Positions 7,552 through 14,983 of a stretch of 22,919 nt of DNA are shown here, piece by piece. The DNA comes from an uncultured Prevotella sp. (GTDB taxonomy: Bacteria; Bacteroidota; Bacteroidia; Bacteroidales; Bacteroidaceae). Positions within the stretch are counted from its first letter, which is position 1, and each line of letters starts with the position of its first letter. The position numbers were made by a program, and so were the translations under genes. The stretch lies in contig URSZ01000023.1 of the NCBI GenBank assembly GCA_900550635.1, positions 1 to 22,919 of the forward strand, in the 5' to 3' direction. The notes beneath the pieces are model-generated. The model ran no database searches and was not told where the DNA came from. It saw only the letters and a list, made by a program, of their open reading frames with translations.

Positions 7552-8424
7552 TTATAGTTTCATGCTTTCCGGTATTTCGGGCATGGCACCGTTTTGTGTG
7601 CACACGTATGCGCTTACCTCAACAGCCTTTTTGTGCGCCTCGGCAACGGGCAGCCCGCGCAATATGGCGGCGCAGAACGAACCGGTGAACGAATCGCCCG
7701 CGCCTACGGTGTCGGCCACATTTACTTTGGGCGTAGGCATGAACGAAACACCGCCTTTGGTGAATATGTAGCTGCCTTTTGTGCCGCAGGTTAATATGAC
7801 CATTTCGAGGCTGAAATCTTCCATAATCGTGCGGCATACGTTCTCGATGTTACTACTGTCGTAGTTGAACATCCTGCTTACGAGCATTATCTCTTCATCG
7901 TTTATCTTCAGGATGTTGCAAAGCTCGAGAGAGTCGTGTATTACGTTGCTTGTATAAAAGTTTTGCCGCAGGTTGATGTCGAAAATACGTATGCAGCCGC
8001 TCGGTGTGCTTTCGATGAATTTTCGGATTGTGCTGCGCGATACGGTGTTGCGTTGCGCCAGCGAGCCGAAGCATACGGCCTGGCAGTTGCGGGCGACACT
8101 TTCAATTTCGTTTGTGAAAGGTATGTTGTCCCAGGCTACGTTTTCTTTTATGTCGTATGCAGGCACGCCTTTCTCGTCGAGTTTTACTTGCACCGAGCCG
8201 GTGGGATAGGGGACAGACGGGAAAATGTGGTTCAAATGCTTGCCGTTCATTTCGGCAATGGTATCTTCACCGAGCTTGTCGTTTCCTATTGCGCTGACTG
8301 CCATTGTGTCTATGCCGAATTGCCCGGCGTGATAGGCAAAGTTTACGGGCGCGCCTCCTATCTTGCGTCCTTCGGGCAGCATGTCCCAGAGAACTTCGCC
8401 CAATCCTACTACTAATCGTTTCAT
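7552..8424 (-). CDS. PfkB-family fructokinase
   Basis: This 290-residue cytoplasmic ribokinase-family sugar kinase probably phosphorylates fructose to fructose 6-phosphate with ATP. The first PfkB signature region is GGAPVNFAYHAGQFG (23-37), with the GAP-N arrangement typical of fructokinases. YPTGSV is at 73-78. The second signature DTVGAGDSFTGSF is at 238-250, with Asp244 as the catalytic base. Its ATG overlaps the stop of the permease gene by 4 bases (ATGA), so the two are translationally coupled. It is the last gene of the GH32-permease-kinase operon, which fixes fructose as the most likely substrate; other hexoses cannot be excluded from sequence alone. Confidence 0.87.
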   Translation of the reverse strand: MKRLVVGLGEVLWDMLPEGRKIGGAPVNFAYHAGQFGIDTMAVSAIGNDKLGEDTIAEMNGKHLNHIFPSVPYPTGSVQVKLDEKGVPAYDIKENVAWDNIPFTNEIESVARNCQAVCFGSLAQRNTVSRSTIRKFIESTPSGCIRIFDINLRQNFYTSNVIHDSLELCNILKINDEEIMLVSRMFNYDSSNIENVCRTIMEDFSLEMVILTCGTKGSYIFTKGGVSFMPTPKVNVADTVGAGDSFTGSFCAAILRGLPVAEAHKKAVEVSAYVCTQNGAMPEIPESMKL

Positions 8425-9584
8425 ACTGTGTATTTGATTTTATTTATGTAGCTGATAAGATATATTGTTCCTATTGCCATAACTGCCACGGCTCCCACCT
8501 GGCCTGCAGCGTCGCTTGCAAAACCCATGAGCAGGGGAAATACCGTTCCGCCGAACAATCCCATAATCATAAGGCCGGATATTTCGTTTTTCTTGTCGGG
8601 AACTGACAGCAATGCCTGCGAGAAAATCAGTGAAAATACGTTCGAGTTACCGAAACCGATAAGTGCTATCGCCGCGTAAAGCATTGTCTGTGATGTTCCG
8701 AATGCCATTCCTGCCATTCCGAACGTCATCATAATTACGCTGATGGCGAAGAACAGGCGGTTGCTCATGAAACGCAGCAGGAACGAGCCGCTGAGACAGC
8801 CGAATGTGCGGAAGATGAAGTACAGGCTTGTTGCAAACGCCGCTTCGTTGAGGGTAATGCCCAGCCGCTCCATGAGAACCTTGGGCGCAGTGGTGTTTGT
8901 GCCTACGTCGATACCTACGTGGCACATTATGCCTATGAAAGAAAATAGTACAACGGGTTTGGTCAGCAGCCGCAGGCAGTCGGCAAACGACGACGAGCGC
9001 CCGGCGGGTTCTTCGTCTTTTATGGGAGTAACCGCAAGCATGGCAGCGGCCGCCAGTCCTATGATGAAATACACCAAGAAGAGTGCCCGCCAGCCCAAGC
9101 CGAACGTCGGCATTGCGGCAGTGGCTCCCCACATGGCTATGTAAGGAGCGAGAAACGAAGCAATAGCTTTGATGAACTGCCCGAAAGTAAGTGTGCTGGC
9201 CAGGTGCTTGCCCTTAATCATTGCGGCAACGAGAGGGTTGAGCGAAGTCTGCATAAGAGCGTTTCCAATGCCTAACAGCGAAAACGCAGCGAGCATAATG
9301 CCGAAATTCTCGCCAAAAAGAGGCAGGATTAAGGAAACAATAGTCACTGCGAGCGATAGCAGTACGGTTTTCTTCCGGCCGATTTTGTTCATGAGTATTC
9401 CTGTGGGTACTGAGAAAATCAGAAACCAGAAGAACACTAACGACGGGAATATGTTGGCAGTGGAATCATTAAGTCCGAGGTCGGATTTCACGTAGTTCGA
9501 GGCTATTCCCACGAGGTCGACGAATCCCATGGCAAAGAAGCAGAACATCACGGGAATAAGGTAAAACGTAGTGTTTTGTTTCAT
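8421..9584 (-). CDS. MFS sugar permease, FHS/FucP type (probable fructose importer)
   Basis: This 387-residue inner-membrane protein has about 12 hydrophobic segments. The N-terminus (LIPVMFCFFAMGFVDLVGIASNYV) is like that of the fucose/glucose-galactose:H+ symporter branch of the major facilitator superfamily. The MFS loop 2-3 motif appears as GILMNKIGRKKTVLL. A second such loop, LRFMSNRLFFAIS, precedes the second half. It starts 6 bp after the GH32 stop and overlaps the kinase start, so it sits in the middle of a three-gene operon. The context suggests import of fructose or sucrose released by the GH32 enzyme. The family is clear; the substrate is inferred. Confidence 0.87.
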   Translation of the reverse strand: MKQNTTFYLIPVMFCFFAMGFVDLVGIASNYVKSDLGLNDSTANIFPSLVFFWFLIFSVPTGILMNKIGRKKTVLLSLAVTIVSLILPLFGENFGIMLAAFSLLGIGNALMQTSLNPLVAAMIKGKHLASTLTFGQFIKAIASFLAPYIAMWGATAAMPTFGLGWRALFLVYFIIGLAAAAMLAVTPIKDEEPAGRSSSFADCLRLLTKPVVLFSFIGIMCHVGIDVGTNTTAPKVLMERLGITLNEAAFATSLYFIFRTFGCLSGSFLLRFMSNRLFFAISVIMMTFGMAGMAFGTSQTMLYAAIALIGFGNSNVFSLIFSQALLSVPDKKNEISGLMIMGLFGGTVFPLLMGFASDAAGQVGAVAVMAIGTIYLISYINKIKYTV

Positions 9585-9590
9585 GGTCGT

Positions 9591-11408
9591 TTATATGTTT
9601 ATGTCGTAAATGTCGAGCGATTTTACTTTTGTTTTCTTGTTGCTTTCTATTGTGAGCGACTTGTAAGGCTCTGACGGGAACACGATGTTGGTCATTACCG
9701 TGCGTCCGCCGTTTGCAAAGATTTCGATACTGCTTTTGTCTACAAACATGCGGAGCTCCTTGAGTGTTCCGCCCAATACCGGCGCAGCAGTTCGGCACGC
9801 AAATTCGTTGCTGAAGCCGGTGGTGCCGCTTTCGTGCCTGTTCATCGAAAGCGTGTCGGTAGAAGAGTCGTATTCGACGGTTACTTTTTCGCCCTTGTCG
9901 TTGTTGAGCGTAAACTGCAGTTTGGAGTTTTCGGCGGGGTCGAGGCTTATTTTTATTTCGCACGTTCCGTCGTCGTCCGGAAGCTGGGCGGTGAATGCTT
10001 TCCTGCCTGCGCTGAACGATTTGTGCAGAGTTTTTTTGCCGCGCAGTTTGAGATATTCCTGCGAAGGTGCGGAACCTACGTATGTCTCCCCGCCGTCGTT
10101 GAAGAGGAAAAGGTCGCGCGCAATGGAGTTTGCGCTGCGGTATTGCTGTGTGGGCACGCGGTCGGCATACTGCCAGTTGCTCATCCATGCAACAAGGACC
10201 TGCCGCCCGTCGGGTGCATTGTCAAAGGACACGGCGGCGTAATGGTCTTTGCCGTAGTCGAGCCATTTGGTTGTTTCGGGCTTCGAATCGCAGGTAAAAG
10301 TACGACCGTCGAACGAGCCGGTGAAGTATTGCGTGGCGCTTCCGCCGGCCGGGCCTCCGGGATTGATGTTGCATACGAGCACCCATTTCTTCGTCTTGCC
10401 GTCAGGCGAAAATACTTTCATCAGGTCGGGACATTCCCACACGCCTCCGTGGTTGCCGAATCCTTTGCCGAAAGAACTTTCATAGGTCCAGTTCTTGAGG
10501 TCGGCCGATGAGTATATGCGCATTTCCTGCCCGGCGGCGAGTATAAGGTTCCATTTCCCTAATTCCTCGTTCCAGAAAACGTTAGGGTCGCGGAAGTCGG
10601 GAACATCGCCGATAATCACGGGATTGCCGGGGTATTTGGTGAAAGTGTTGCCGTTGTCGGTGCTGTAGGCTATGCTTTGCGTTTGTTTTTTCCCTGCCGA
10701 GGTATAGAACGCCACTATCGCGCCTGCGCCGAAGCCGGCGGTGTTGTCCTTGTCGACCACGCAGCTGCCGCTGAATATCGTGCCGAGGTCGTCGGGTGCA
10801 AGTACGGCGGGGCAGTTTTCCCAGTGTATCAGGTCGCGGCTCACGGAGTGTCCCCAGTGCATGTTTTCCCACTGCGAGCCGTATGGGTTCCATTGGTAAT
10901 AAAGGTGGTACTCGCCGTTGTTGTAGAACATGCCGTTGGGGTCGTTCATCCAGCCGTAGGCAGGTGTGTGATGGTAGAGCGGCCTGTGCGGCTCGCGGTT
11001 TGCGGTGTCGAAATCTGCCGACTGGCGAATATGTTGCCAGCACACATAGTCCTTGAAGCTGCCGTTTTTCAGCACGTCGCCCAATGCGTTGATGTCGAGC
11101 AAAATTTCGCGGCCTTTATAGCCGGATATGTCGAGCGGCACGTAGTAATCCACTTTGTCGGCGGCGAGCCTGACGTTGAGCGACTGCCGTGTTTCGTTGT
11201 CGTAGATAATGTTGATGTTGCAAATGCCGGTTTTTTCTTCTACCGGCAGGAGTATGAACCGTTCGTTCGCCTCGAGCCTGAGCATGGCGTGCGACTTGCC
11301 GGGAAAGGCCGGTGCGGGTTTTACATCGCCGGCCAGGCATGCAAAGCATTGGGCAAGTGCAATGAACATGGCGAAAAGTTTTTTCCGGGTCATTGCTTTT
11401 GTTTTCAT
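9591..11408 (-). CDS. GH32 fructan beta-fructosidase/levanase-like enzyme
   Basis: This 605-residue exported glycoside hydrolase of family 32 releases fructose from sucrose, inulin or levan. A signal peptide covers residues 1 to about 27. Residues 30-140 form an extra N-terminal domain of the kind found before many Bacteroidetes GH32 catalytic domains. The five-bladed propeller begins at HHTPAYGWMNDPNGMFY (146-162), with nucleophile Asp156. RDPNVFW (273-279) gives the transition-state stabiliser Asp274, and WECPDL (324-329) gives the acid/base Glu325. A C-terminal beta-sandwich with IEIFANGG follows. No clear lipobox is present, so it is probably periplasmic rather than surface-anchored. It is the first gene of the operon with the permease and kinase. 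Whether it acts on sucrose, levan or inulin cannot be told from the motifs. Confidence 0.93.
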   Translation of the reverse strand: MKTKAMTRKKLFAMFIALAQCFACLAGDVKPAPAFPGKSHAMLRLEANERFILLPVEEKTGICNINIIYDNETRQSLNVRLAADKVDYYVPLDISGYKGREILLDINALGDVLKNGSFKDYVCWQHIRQSADFDTANREPHRPLYHHTPAYGWMNDPNGMFYNNGEYHLYYQWNPYGSQWENMHWGHSVSRDLIHWENCPAVLAPDDLGTIFSGSCVVDKDNTAGFGAGAIVAFYTSAGKKQTQSIAYSTDNGNTFTKYPGNPVIIGDVPDFRDPNVFWNEELGKWNLILAAGQEMRIYSSADLKNWTYESSFGKGFGNHGGVWECPDLMKVFSPDGKTKKWVLVCNINPGGPAGGSATQYFTGSFDGRTFTCDSKPETTKWLDYGKDHYAAVSFDNAPDGRQVLVAWMSNWQYADRVPTQQYRSANSIARDLFLFNDGGETYVGSAPSQEYLKLRGKKTLHKSFSAGRKAFTAQLPDDDGTCEIKISLDPAENSKLQFTLNNDKGEKVTVEYDSSTDTLSMNRHESGTTGFSNEFACRTAAPVLGGTLKELRMFVDKSSIEIFANGGRTVMTNIVFPSEPYKSLTIESNKKTKVKSLDIYDINI

Positions 11409-11574
11409 GGTGTATGAGGTTTTACGTTGTCATGGAATCTTGCGGCAAGGCGTTTTATCGTGTATGCGCCAAGCGCATGGTAACTGTGCGTAAAGTTATG
11501 TTTTTTGTGGTTTGCAGATATAGGTTTTGTTAAAATAATTGGGCTCGCAGTTTTTCCACTTTTAAAACACCGCA

Positions 11575-11637
11575 AAAATATGTGCCTTGGATTTTAAAAT
11601 ATGTCCGAGGAAATTAAAAATATGTCCGACATATTTT
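11575..11637 (+). repeat. 63-bp triple-dyad element, copy C
   Basis: Three 21-bp units at 11575-11595, 11596-11616 and 11617-11637. Unit 1 (AAAATATGTGCCTTGG, then ATTTT) matches copy A unit 2 at 20 of 21 bases. Units 1 and 2 retain a pairing core, CCTTGG with CCGAGG, with one G-T wobble. Unit 3 is a perfect dyad apart from its centre: AAAATATGTC, C, GACATATTTT. The element lies 166 bp upstream of the GH32 start. Confidence 0.82.
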
Positions 11638-11769
11638 CGATTTTCTCAAAGGTGGTTTTTAAGAGGTGGTAAACGTGTCTGATAACCAGCGAGATGTGCT
11701 TTGCAAAGGGAGGTGTCTTTCTTTGTCCGCTTTAGGCGAAAGTGAAATGTTAAAACCGTTACAAAGCAA

Positions 11770-11798
11770 AGGCGCGGAAAGCATAACCTTCCGCGCCT
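11770..11798 (-). terminator. Hairpin after the small secreted protein gene
   Basis: The arms AGGCGCGGAA and TTCCGCGCCT pair perfectly over 10 bp around a 9-base loop. The hairpin starts 23 bases past the stop of the minus-strand gene ending at 11822. On that strand it is followed by TTGCTTTG, a broken U-tract. It is a probable Rho-independent terminator. Confidence 0.65.
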
Positions 11799-11821
11799 GT
11801 CGTGTGCGTTATGTATGGTGT

Positions 11822-12568
11822 TTATTCTACAGCCACTTTGTAGGCCACGTTGTTCACGACAACGATGTATATGCCGGGCTGGCGTGTGCCTTTGCTGTCG
11901 AGCTGCCGGCCTTCGATGTCGAACACCTCGAACCGGTCGGTGCCGTTTACTTTTATCTGTCGGTTTTCTACCGAAATTTCTGCGTTTTTGTCGGCTGTTA
12001 TGTCCTTAATCGACACGGGTGTGCCGTTGGGGTCGGATACGAACCATGCCCAGCGGCTGTCGGCAAGGTTGTATTTGTCGAAAGTGGGGACGTTTTGTGC
12101 CGAATCGGCCACGAACAGATAGTTGTCAGACGCGCCGTCGTTGTATTTTATGGCTACCTGGTCGTGTGTGAGCTCAATGAATTCGTATGGGTCGGTGCTC
12201 ATTTTCGTTGTAGTGTTTTCTGCGCTCAAATAATTATCAACCCATGTGCCTTTTGTACTGACATATTTGCGCGACTGCCGGTTGCGCAGGTAATATTTGT
12301 TGTCTGAATCGGCGTCGGCAATGAGTTCCCACTCCTGGTAACGGTTGTCGTCGGCCAGGTTGTTTATGAGGAACTTGTATTTCGACGTGCCGGAAGTGGC
12401 AGAATTGTCTTCAAGGCATTTCTTTCCGTATTGCGGGTCGGCGCTTACTATCTTGTAGTATATTTTCTGGTCGTTTTCGTCTGTAGCTGGGTAATTCTGT
12501 GCCGCAATGCCTGCGGGTGCCGCGAAAGCTGCGGCTATGAGAATAACGAGTGGCTTTATTTTCTTCAT
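11822..12568 (-). CDS. Small secreted protein with type IX secretion-like C-terminal tail
   Basis: This is 248 residues from the preferred ATG at 12568 (MKKIKPLVILIAAAFA...), which starts a clean signal peptide cleaved near GIAA/Q. The frame has an earlier ATG at 12607, but that start puts 13 non-signal residues first and overlaps the promoter. The middle has tryptophan/tyrosine-rich repeats (YQEWELIAD, NKYYLRNRQSRKYVS, RWAWFVSD) that recall ricin-like beta-trefoil lectins; this is a weak resemblance. The last 45 or so residues (KVNGTDRFEVFDIEGRQL, then GIYIVVVNNVAYKVAVE) look like a Por secretion system type A sorting domain. I do not recognise a specific function; a surface-exposed or released carbohydrate-binding protein would fit. 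Confidence 0.75.
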   Translation of the reverse strand: MKKIKPLVILIAAAFAAPAGIAAQNYPATDENDQKIYYKIVSADPQYGKKCLEDNSATSGTSKYKFLINNLADDNRYQEWELIADADSDNKYYLRNRQSRKYVSTKGTWVDNYLSAENTTTKMSTDPYEFIELTHDQVAIKYNDGASDNYLFVADSAQNVPTFDKYNLADSRWAWFVSDPNGTPVSIKDITADKNAEISVENRQIKVNGTDRFEVFDIEGRQLDSKGTRQPGIYIVVVNNVAYKVAVE

Positions 12569-12604
12569 ATTTGTATTAAATGTATGTTTAAAAACTGAAT
12601 CACG

Positions 12605-12612
12605 CAAATTTA
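12605..12612 (-). promoter_or_regulatory. Bacteroides-type -7 box upstream of the secreted-protein gene
   Basis: The minus strand reads TAAATTTG, a full TAnnTTTG match, 36 bases upstream of the ATG at 12568. No good -33 TTTG is visible at the right spacing. It supports the downstream ATG over the one at 12607, since a transcript from here would begin below 12607. Confidence 0.45.
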
Positions 12613-12737
12613 ATTCTTTTTTGCATTAAAACAGTGCGTTTTGTTTCTTAATTATAATTAAAAAGAGCAATACAACAAATTCCGGCTGTTCTGCAACTTG
12701 TAAAAGCTGCAAATGCAGGCCGAATTACGGTAAAAGC

Positions 12738-12772
12738 AAACGCCGGTTGCGTTGCGAGCGCAGCCGGCGTTT
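12738..12772 (-). terminator. Terminator after ilvE-DUF975 operon
   Basis: The arms AAACGCCGGTTGCG (12738-12751) and CGCAGCCGGCGTTT (12759-12772) pair over 14 positions with one mismatch or wobble around a 7-base loop. On the minus strand the hairpin is followed by GCTTTTACC. It lies 27 bases past the stop of the DUF975-type gene. Confidence 0.75.
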
Positions 12773-12799
12773 TGTATTATCTGCTTTATGGCGTATGTT

Positions 12800-13519
12800 T
12801 TACAGCATGTCAGCATCCTTGTGCAGCTCGTCGCCTTGTGCGTTTACTGCATAAGGCTCGTTGTAGGGCTTTTCGGCGGCTTCCTCTTCAAGCAGGTTGC
12901 AGTAGAAAGCGGCATTTGCACCGCAATAGTAAGGGCCAACCCAAAGAAGCCCTATGCCGAAGGTGAGGATACCGAGGAGCAGCCAGCCAATGAAACTGAG
13001 GTCGAGCAGGAAAAGCTTCATCTTGTGGCCTTTCATGAGCTGCATGCTTCGCTCGATAGCCCCGTTGTATTTCAGCTCGGGATTGTCGTGCAACACGTAC
13101 ATGGTCATGCGGTAGGAATAGTACTTGATTATTCCCGGCACGATGAGCAGCAGTGCCCAGAGGAAAGTGTAAATTCCTTGAAGCAACATCGTGAACGTGA
13201 TTCGCATGAAGTCCCTGTAGCCGTCGAACATATTGGCTGTGTTTGCAGTGTCGTGCTGCCCGCGGAGGTTGCGCAGTAATATCATGTAGTAACCCCAACC
13301 CAATGGAACTATCAGGATTTCGGCCACGATTTGTAGGGTGTTGTACATGGGGCTGTGTTCATCGAACACACCGCCGTCGGCTATCGTTGCTACCATTATT
13401 ATGATTGCTACTATAGCTATCGCAATGAGTGTGTACACGAGCGATACGCCTGCGTATTTGCCCCAGCGCCCGTCGAGCGAGGCGGAGGCTTCACGTTTCA
13501 GTTGGCTGATTGTTTTCAT
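12800..13519 (-). CDS. DUF975-family integral membrane protein
   Basis: This is 239 residues from the ATG at 13519 (MKTISQLKREASASLDGRWG...). An in-frame ATG at 13777 would add 86 arginine-rich residues lying inside ilvE in another frame, so I reject it. The N-terminal motif LKREASASLDGRWGKYAG and the segment GIIKYYSYRMTMYVLHDNPELKYNGAIERSMQLMKGHK, given here only in part as YSYRMTMYVL and SMQLMKGHK, are the DUF975 hallmarks. About five or six hydrophobic helices alternate with these loops. Function of the family is unknown. It starts 23 bp after the ilvE stop, so it is probably co-transcribed with ilvE; the pairing may have no functional meaning. Confidence 0.85.
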   Translation of the reverse strand: MKTISQLKREASASLDGRWGKYAGVSLVYTLIAIAIVAIIIMVATIADGGVFDEHSPMYNTLQIVAEILIVPLGWGYYMILLRNLRGQHDTANTANMFDGYRDFMRITFTMLLQGIYTFLWALLLIVPGIIKYYSYRMTMYVLHDNPELKYNGAIERSMQLMKGHKMKLFLLDLSFIGWLLLGILTFGIGLLWVGPYYCGANAAFYCNLLEEEAAEKPYNEPYAVNAQGDELHKDADML

Positions 13520-13542
13520 GTCTTTATATATATTAAGGTGAG

Positions 13543-14562
13543 TCAGTCGAGCACAGTGTTCCAGCCGTGTATGTCTTCTTCTTCGCCGAGCTGGATGGCG
13601 CGCAGTTTGTGATACAGTTTTGTGCATACAGGTCCGGGTTTGCCGTCCTTGCTTATCACGTAGCTGATGTTGCGCTCCAGGTCGTCGATATGTTCTATCG
13701 GGCTGATGACTGCTGCCGTTCCGCAAGCGCCGGCCTCCTCGAACGTAGGCAGTTCCTCTTCGGGAATGGGGCGGCACTCTACTTTCATGCCGAGGTCTTT
13801 GGCCAGCTGCTGCAGGCTGAGGTTTGTTATCGACGGAAGAACGGACGTGGATTCGGGTGTAATGTATGTGTTGTTCTTAATGCCGAAGAAATTGGCCGCA
13901 CCGCATTCGTCGATATATTTCTTTTCCTTCGAATCGAGGTAGAACTCGCACGAGTAGCCCCTGTCGTGGGCTATCTTGTTGGCCATAAGGCTTGCCGCAT
14001 AGTTGCCGCCAACCTTGTATCGTCCTGTGCCGAGCGGAGCAGCGCGGTCGTATTCGCGTATTATAACGTAGTTGGAACTGGCAAAGCCACCTTTGAAATA
14101 TGGACCAACCGGGGTTACGAAAATAATAAGCAGGTATTCCGTCGAAGGGTGGACGCCCACCTGCGCGCTTGTGCCGATAAGCAGCGGACGTATATATAAA
14201 GATGCGTCGTGTCCATAGGGGGGGACGAATTCACGGTTCAGCTCTACGGCTTTCACGACCATTTTCTCGAACAACTCTACAGGGGGCTCGGCCATGAGAA
14301 TGCCGCGGCATGTGCTTTGCAGCCTCTTGGCATTTTCGCGCATGCGGAATATCCTGACTTTGCCATCCTTGCAGCCGTGTGCCTTGAGCCCTTCGAAAGC
14401 TTCCTGCCCGTAGTGCAGGCATGTGGCAGCCATGTGGATGTTAATCGTGGTTTCTGATGAAACCTCTATCTCTCCCCATTTACCGTTGCGGTAATAGCAT
14501 CGAACGTTGTAGTTCGTCGGAATGTAGCCGAACTTCAGGTTCGACCAGTCAATTTTTTCCAT
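13543..14562 (-). CDS. ilvE: Branched-chain amino acid aminotransferase
   Basis: This 339-residue cytoplasmic fold-type IV PLP enzyme performs the last step of valine, leucine and isoleucine synthesis, transferring the amino group from glutamate to the keto acid. The PLP lysine is Lys183 in GRYKVGGNYAAS. Supporting motifs are QEAFEGLKAH (53-62), RPLLIGTSAQVGVHPS (125-140), and EECGAAN-like DECGAANFFGI, which reads in the substrate/cofactor region. Length is that of the eukaryote-like IlvE subgroup (about 340), common in Bacteroidetes. It leads a two-gene operon with the DUF975 protein. Confidence 0.95.
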   Translation of the reverse strand: MEKIDWSNLKFGYIPTNYNVRCYYRNGKWGEIEVSSETTINIHMAATCLHYGQEAFEGLKAHGCKDGKVRIFRMRENAKRLQSTCRGILMAEPPVELFEKMVVKAVELNREFVPPYGHDASLYIRPLLIGTSAQVGVHPSTEYLLIIFVTPVGPYFKGGFASSNYVIIREYDRAAPLGTGRYKVGGNYAASLMANKIAHDRGYSCEFYLDSKEKKYIDECGAANFFGIKNNTYITPESTSVLPSITNLSLQQLAKDLGMKVECRPIPEEELPTFEEAGACGTAAVISPIEHIDDLERNISYVISKDGKPGPVCTKLYHKLRAIQLGEEEDIHGWNTVLD

Positions 14563-14606
14563 TTGATATTATAGTTTCTTGTTCTGTTTCTCTTTTCTCA
14601 TTTCTG

Positions 14607-14614
14607 CAAAATTA
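14607..14614 (-). promoter_or_regulatory. Bacteroides-type -7 box upstream of ilvE
   Basis: The minus strand reads TAATTTTG, a full TAnnTTTG match, 44 bases upstream of the ilvE ATG. No TTTG is seen at the -33 position. Confidence 0.45.
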
Positions 14615-14878
14615 CTTTTTTTATGATTACATAGCGTTAAATGTATAACATAATTGCACAAAAAACATATTATTGTTCAATAAATGCGTGTTTTTGCGGC
14701 GTTCCGGCCGGTGATTGAAAGGTGGCGTAAGGAAAAATAACGGCTTTTCTTCATGCGTTATAAAATAATAGGTATCTGACAAACGTTTTATATGCGTATA
14801 CTAAAACTGCCATTGTGAACGTTTTCTTGTGAAAATGTTGCTACGTTGCGAAAAAAAACAGAAATTTCATTAATAGTC

Positions 14879-14909
14879 TTTGCCGTTTCTGAATAAAGAC
14901 TTACCTTTG
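14879..14909 (+). promoter_or_regulatory. Bacteroides-type promoter of the exbB-exbD-exbD-tonB operon
   Basis: TTTG at 14879-14882, a 19-bp spacer and TACCTTTG at 14902-14909 match both the -33 and -7 elements with the expected spacing. Transcription would begin near 14916 and give a leader of about 68 bases, A-rich just before the exbB ATG. This is the best promoter match in the window. Confidence 0.75.
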
Positions 14910-14983
14910 TTCGGGTTAAGGCAGCATGAAAGAACCTAATAAAAGAATCATAATATCAACAATCAAAACAAATTAAGTTAAAA

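Larger units (their letters stand above)
11409..11821. other. Spacer upstream of the GH32 operon
   Basis: I see no gene in these 413 bases. It holds the 63-bp triple-dyad copy C (11575-11637) and the hairpin ending the downstream minus-strand gene (11770-11798). Between them and the GH32 ATG is a leader with small hairpins (ATGCG/CGCAT near 11463-11478). A minus-strand TAACTTTA (11491-11498) is one base off the Bacteroides -7 box and is the best promoter candidate for the operon. Confidence 0.5.
14563..14983. other. Divergent spacer between ilvE and exbB
   Basis: I see no substantial gene in these 421 bases. Each end carries a promoter-like element: TAATTTTG on the minus strand for ilvE and a TTTG/TACCTTTG pair on the plus strand for exbB. 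The middle (about 14640-14870) is AT-rich with no clear hairpin, repeat or open frame. A 16-codon open frame lies in the predicted exbB leader (14926-14976). Confidence 0.6.

Noticed and set aside
9469..10511. Long open frames opposite or overlapping the GH32 gene (239 and 225 residues)
   Set aside because: They lie within a gene with full catalytic motifs, have arginine- or cysteine-rich, low-quality composition and no recognisable domain. They are shadow frames.
11575..11637. Copy C as a simple terminator of a neighbouring gene
   Set aside because: The upstream minus-strand gene already has a hairpin at 11770-11798, and copy C lies 184 bp past that gene's stop, so termination alone does not explain it.
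13520..13777. Upstream ATG extending the DUF975-type protein by 86 residues
   Set aside because: The extension lies within ilvE in another frame and is arginine-rich, and the downstream ATG gives the family N-terminus.
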